Shown here: piece by piece, positions 58,961 to 64,000 of the stretch
Layout: every line of letters begins with the position of its first letter
Position numbering within the stretch: the stretch's first letter is position 1
Source: Vitis vinifera
Lineage: Eukaryota > Streptophyta > Magnoliopsida > Vitales > Vitaceae
DNA length: 64,000 nt
Reading direction: 5' to 3'
Assembly (NCBI RefSeq): GCF_030704535.1
Contig: NC_081807.1
Coordinates: 1,715,001-1,779,000, forward strand
Made by a program: the position numbers and the translations under genes
Notes under the pieces: model-generated
What the model was told of the DNA's origin: nothing
The model's input: the letters and a program-made list of their open reading frames with translations, nothing else
Databases searched by the model: none

Positions 58961-60415
58961 GGATACCCTTCAAACCATGATGTCTTCTACACCTCTTATA
59001 ATCGTTTGCTTTTGCAACCTTCTGAAAAAAACCTCTACCTCTCTAATTTTGAATCATTATTTTTTTTTCTTGTGAACAAGAGATTCCAACAACCTTCATC
59101 CCCATTTTGCTTTCACAATTGGTTTACCTAGTCATCTTTGACAAAGACAATAGAAAACAACTTAGGAAAGGCCTCTTCCAAGGAATCATCGCTACACCAC
59201 CTATCCTTTTAAACTTTCACCCTCCTACCATTTTCCACCCTCAACCTAACCTTTTTATTAAACTCTTCCCACACATTCCTAATAGTCTTCCATTGCCCAT
59301 CTCTATGGTTATGTTTAGTTTCTAGAAAATATTAAAGAAAAAATATATATAAAGGAAAATGATTTTTTTATGTTTGGTTGTCCTATAAAAAATATCAAAT
59401 AAAATAAAATATAATTAAAATTAAGTAAAATAAATAAAATAAGTTAGAAACAACAAGTAAAAATAATTTATTGACTTTTTATTTTCCTTTACTTTTTATT
59501 TTCTTTCTATTTTTCCTTTATATTTTCTTTCCATTACATTTTCCCTCAAAATTTTCGGGAATCAAACATAGCCTATATATTTCCCTCAATGATCTAGGTG
59601 ACCAACTCCCCTCAATTCTTTCTATATGTTTGTATGATTCTTTGATAAAAAAAAGAAGAAAGGTTTGTTGCTCCCATTTTGAAAGGATTAAGGATCATCA
59701 AAATAATGTTTAGACCCAATAATTTAAAACAAAATAAAGGATAAACAAGGAACACCATTTTCAATTATCCATAAAACTCGGATAAGGACCAGAATGACAT
59801 CTAGTCATAATGTTACCTTGTGCTCATATCTAAATAGGATTGTTTGATTCTCAAATAAGATGGGAGGAAGATGGGAGGAAAACATTCAATACCAAAAAAT
59901 GGACCTTTGTCTTAATTATGACCATAAACATTAATGATATCAATAACATTCATATGAAAAAAATATATATATTATACTACTACTCATGGAGCCATTAGTG
60001 CCATGCAGATCAAGGCTCAATTTGGAGTGATTTGGATGGGGTGAGTGGACTAGAAGGTTAATCCACGCCAAACCCATCATCAAATCTAACCTGATGTCGG
60101 GTTGGGAATTTGTAACCCAAGCCAATGTTGTGGGCAATTCAAGTTATTGCGGTTCGTACAAGTTATCAAACAAAACAATTATTTTAAAACTCATAAAATA
60201 TGTGTCATACTATGAAATTAGAGATTCAAACCTAAATGCCTCAACATCATTAAATAAATTATTACTTACTACTTTAACACAAATTATTATTTATAAACTC
60301 AAACTTTAACCATCAAATATGTTTCTGCAACTAAGGAAAAATGATGAACTTATAAACTTAACATAATTAAAAAATTAAGAATGGTTAGAGCTCTTTTTTT
60401 TTTTAATTTTAATAA

Positions 60416-60418
<3 letters not shown>
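58961..60418. other. Spacer with one Tourist-like element, no gene
   Basis: Contains the element at 59307-59573 and otherwise short unrecognised frames. The frame starting at 59107 is interrupted in sense by the element and shows no domain. Confidence 0.45.
59307..59573. mobile_element. Tourist-like MITE, family 2 copy b
   Basis: Ends GGTTATGTTTAGTTTCTAGA and TTTTCGGGAATCAAACATAGCC mirror each other and match those at 31164-31489. A TAT duplication flanks it (59304-59306, 59574-59576). At 267 bases it is about 60 shorter than copy a. Confidence 0.8.

Positions 60419-60460
<42 letters not shown>
60419..60460. repeat. (TA)n microsatellite left of the pararetrovirus
   Basis: An uninterrupted AT run of about 42 bases directly before the virus-derived segment. 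Confidence 0.9.
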
Positions 60461-60465
<5 letters not shown>

Positions 60466-60518
60466 ATGCAATCAGTTAATTATACTTAAAAGGTATATAT
60501 TTAATTGTTTTCTCAGAT

Positions 60519-62660
60519 GTGAAAACAATTTTACATAAGGAGAAATATCTTACAATGGGAGGGTTCCTTCTCTTTTTAAATTTCTTTGGTTATTTATCTA
60601 AAATGAACAAGAAATTCGCGGACGCCATCATCATCAGCAAAGCTCCAGAGTGGGTTTCTAGTGGCAAGCTTGTTCCAGCCCAGCACATTGTTTCTCTTCA
60701 CTATCAGAATAGAAGACCTACTCAACTGTCTTACCCTCTGCTATTTTCTGATATCTGTGCTGAACCCATTATTAAGCAAATCAAACATTGGAGAGCCAGA
60801 ATTATTAGCAGGGATTTTGAGGCTTTTCCAAGAAATATGGGTTATCTCATTGTTGCAAATTCTTGTCATCAGATTTTCTGTGGCAAGAGATTGGACCCTC
60901 TTCTAACCAAGTCTTTTACTAGTGATGAAAAGATTCTTGAAGAGCATCGTAAGGATTACTATCTACCCTAAGCATTTTCTTCATGATGACCTGCCAACAA
61001 GAGTATTATCAAACCAAGCATTTGTTTAAGCCTTTTGAATTATCTAAGAAATTCCAGGAAAATCCTCAAATTGATCAAGCTTTCATTGATAGAATAAGCC
61101 AAAAGGTTAAAGATAATCTTGTTATCCCTGAAACACCTCAAACTTTTGCTATCCCTGAAACACCTCTGCCTTCCCATAGGAGAATCCTTTTGGTTAAAAG
61201 GAATATTAGTCCAAAAGCAAAGGATAATGGACTAATTAGGTTAACCAGAGAACCTTCTATCCAAAACCCTTTTAAGGATCATAGTGATAAACAAGAGAAA
61301 ATCCTTAATACTCTGACTATTAAAGATCTTCAAGAAGAAATAGGGCAGTATAAGAAGGATATTAAGAACCTAAGACAACCTACAAGCTGAGAATTCCCTA
61401 TCCTATCCCTCATGATTATATCAATAGGGTAGGTTTTTACCACAATAATCCTAAAAAGGAAGACTTTGAAGAAGTTCTTGAATCTTCACAAGACAATAAT
61501 GATAAGATAAATGCATACTTAAATACTATTAGTAAAGTTATCTTCCAAAGGTGGGAAGTCTCCCTTACTATAGTAATTAAGAATAAATTTATCCTTGATA
61601 TTATTGCTTTAATTGATTCAGGTGCAGCTTTGAATTGTCTACAAAAAGGTCTTGTACCTACCCAACTATATGAGAAAACCAGGCAAACCCTTTTTGGTGC
61701 TAATGGTAAAAAGCTTATTATCAAGTACAAGCTATCGAATGCCCATATTTGTAACCAAGGCATTTGCATTAAGCAAACTTTCATTCTTGTTAAAGATCTC
61801 AAGGAGAAAGCTCTCCTTGGAGCCCCTTTCTTAAGCTCCATCTTTCCCATGTGGGTAGATGATCAAGGTATAAGAACTAAGCTTTTAGATAAGGATATTC
61901 TGTTTGAATTTGCCAATCCACCTGGAGAAAGAAGTATAAACACCATAAAAGATCAGGTGATTAAGGCTAAGCAAAATCATATTAATCTCTTAAAGCAAGA
62001 GATTGCTCTGGTTAGAACAGAAGATCAATTGAAGGTTAAGAAAACTCAAGATACCATAGAAAATTTTAAGAATAAAATTATTAGAGAAGTGTGTTCTAAC
62101 ATTCCTCATGCATTTTGGCACAGGAAGCAGCATGAGGTAGAATTACCTTATGAGCCTGATTTTAGTGAGAAAAATATTCCCACTAAAGCAAGACCAATCC
62201 AAATGAACAAGGATTTGTTGAGCTATTGTGAAAAAGAAATCCAGGATCTCATTGATAAGAAGTTGATAAGGAAGTCTAAGTCCCCTTGGAGTTGTTCTAC
62301 CTTTTATGTTCAGAAACAAGCTGAACTTGAAAGAGGAACACCTAGACTGGTCATCAACTATAAGCCCCTCAATGATGTTTTAGGTCCCAGACCTTCAAGC
62401 AAGTCACTAAGGCTAATCCCTCTCAAAAGGAATTAGCATCAAACTCCTCTTTTTCAAATAAGCAAATTGTGGTGGCTGTCAACCCTACACCTCTTTCAAC
62501 AAAATCAAGATATTGGCAAAATGATTTAAATCAATCTCTTTTGGTTATTAAAAGAGAATTTTTCTCTGAAAACCCCAGAGAGATTGCTGCAAAAGCTTTT
62601 CAAGAGAATTCTGATTTCATGTCAAACTTAGAGAAAACTTTGGACTTCACTAATCTTTGA
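60519..62660 (+). mobile_element. Endogenous pararetrovirus fossil (Caulimoviridae), partial and broken
   Basis: Several long plus-strand frames lie end to end. The middle one carries a retroviral-type aspartic protease region (about 61560-61930) and is followed by the start of a caulimovirid reverse transcriptase (about 62180-62400). Frames upstream (60519-61390) fit the movement/coat part of such a polyprotein by position, but were not recognised with certainty. The absence of LTRs, and a reverse-transcriptase style closest to petuvirus- or florendovirus-like members, point to Caulimoviridae rather than an LTR retrotransposon. The copy is incomplete and broken in several places; RNase H was not seen. 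It is of intermediate age, since long frames still survive. Confidence 0.75.
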
Positions 62661-62701
62661 AGGAGGTCTTTTTTATTTGGGATAGGATACCTGATCCATC
62701 T

Positions 62702-62729
<28 letters not shown>
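62702..62729. repeat. (TA)n microsatellite right of the pararetrovirus
   Basis: A TA run of about 27 bases just after the virus-derived segment, mirroring the run at 60419-60460. Confidence 0.9.
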
Positions 62730-62736
<7 letters not shown>

Positions 62737-63627
62737 ATAAATAATAATGTGCAAGACCTTCAATGCACAATAACCCTAATATTTTCGGATTGGTATTTTT
62801 CTAACCCAAGCCCGACCCGACCCGAATGCATTCAAACCTTACTTGCCAACCTAAATAATGGGTTGGACACTGCCCAAAAAGAGGAGTTTCAATACAAGCT
62901 TATGAAACAAAAGATATCCTCTCAGCCACAATGGACTGCTTACCATTCCAATGCATCCCAAGCACTTGAAATTTAAATCAACTTGGAGGGGTTTTAACAG
63001 GTTTTGTGTGAAATTTCTGCTTAAAGAATGCATTAGCAGGATAATACACTTTTTTTCAGGTAAAAGATTGATCATCTTTTCGGGTTTACAGCAAATAAAA
63101 ATGCACTTTATATCACACGATAATCATCAAGATCTCACTCTTTGAGAGTGTAATGAATTGCTAAAAGGATACAAGCAGAGACATCTCAATCAAAGTATAT
63201 ATTGTTTAGGAATGCTATTTCTCACAATAAGGTTTGATGAAAATAGTAAAATACAATGTGAATGTGAAAGAATTTGTAAGTATTCTTTCTCCAATTAATG
63301 AATCAATTCATCAAATTTTGAATGGAAGATCAAAGTGAACAGTCAATTCAAAACCCGACTGCCTTCTCAATCCCAGAAGGAAAAAAGAGAACATAAGAAC
63401 TCTAAATGTGTCAAGACAACTAGTTTAGCAGATGTACTTTTCACCTGCAGTTTTTCTTGAAAATGCAAAGGCTGCTCAAAGTTGATAAGCTTTTCAAACG
63501 GCAGAACTTTTCCAAGTTATATAAGATGAAACATTTCTAAAGCATCTAAGTCTTTACATTATAGAGGAACCTGAAAGAATGTTGAAGTAACCTCTTTCCC
63601 TGGTGGAGATGTTGGGATGTACCTCTG
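62730..63627. other. Spacer and probable 3' untranslated region of the E2 gene
   Basis: No recognisable coding stretch on either strand. The part nearest 63628 is likely the 3' untranslated region of the minus-strand gene there. Confidence 0.4.
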
Positions 63628-63911
63628 CTATGACTGTTGCAGATGCTTGAATTCTTGACAATCAGCTCCAACTTCATTTAGTGCCAAGAAGAGCCTCGGT
63701 GCAATCTTAGTTAACATCAATTTGAAACCAACCGATGTAGAATTTGTATTGCTTCTATCACTTGTAGAGGCATCCTTTGAGAGAGAGCCAATTAAGTAGC
63801 CTTTCATGTATGCATCACAGGCCTTGAGAATGTAATAGCCCTGCCTCTTGAAATGGTCTTTGACAAGCTCTTCGAAGTCCTGGTCATGGTAGGAGTTGAT
63901 CAAAAACTTGT
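63628..63911 (-). CDS. Last exon of a large E2 ubiquitin-conjugating enzyme (PHO2/UBC24 type), partial
   Basis: The exon probably begins at 63911 after an ATAAG acceptor and encodes the last 93 or so residues, ending GADCQEFKHLQQS. The stretch DFEELVKDHFKRQGYYILKA followed by CDAYMKG is the C-terminal pattern of the large plant E2 enzymes of the UBC23/24/25 group, as is the end with Val-Gly-Phe-Lys and a final ALNEVGADC. In Arabidopsis UBC24 (PHO2) limits phosphate uptake by driving turnover of phosphate transporters at the endomembranes, under control of miR399. Catalytic and N-terminal parts lie right of the window, so the paralogue cannot be fixed. Confidence 0.7.
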
Positions 63912-64000
63912 CTTATGTCATAGAAGCAGCAACATCCACTTTTAGGAAACATATGGAAATAACAACTCAGAAAAACTATTTTTAGATTTTGATAATTTGT

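Overview
The window is nuclear DNA of a eudicot, most likely grapevine (Vitis). That assignment is an inference from the long AT-rich intergenic stretches, the intron style, the many small terminal-inverted-repeat elements and the set of plant genes. No tool was run. Gene models were built by hand by joining open frames at GT/AG sites and comparing them with remembered plant families.

The left third (about 3.4-26 kb) is a young tandem duplication zone around SKP1-like genes on the minus strand. Two ordinary two-exon copies lie at 17.4-18.9 kb and 23.2-24.6 kb. A third locus at 3.67-9.31 kb is extraordinary: four exons, all joined in phase 0, predict one 438-residue protein with three SKP1 units in a row. 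Its two middle exons each fuse the end of one SKP1 to the start of the next. The DNA between the copies is itself triplicated (about 9.5-11.7, 13.6-17.1 and 19.1-22.45 kb). These blocks carry several element insertions whose empty sites can be read in the sister copies. A copy of the HPR1 downstream region at 22.45-22.85 kb shows that the duplications reached the edge of the neighbouring gene.

The middle and right hold well-formed single genes. They are peroxisomal hydroxypyruvate reductase HPR1 (minus, 13 exons, ending in SKL), a PIP2 aquaporin (plus, 4 exons), the splicing factor SYF2 (minus) and an unrecognised membrane protein with a triplicated acidic motif (minus). These are followed by the bHLH factor AMS, a tapetum regulator (plus, 8 exons), a phytocyanin (minus), a small DUF1279 protein (plus), and at the right edge the last exon of a large PHO2/UBC24-type E2 (minus). 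Between 55.7 and 63 kb lie tandem repeats, two LINE remnants, a Tourist-like element and a broken endogenous pararetrovirus bracketed by TA microsatellites.

The genes do not form one pathway. Links are local: the SKP1 copies share a family history, and the membrane-protein gene seems to reuse the 5' end of SYF2. The most novel object is the three-unit SKP1 gene and the route by which it formed.
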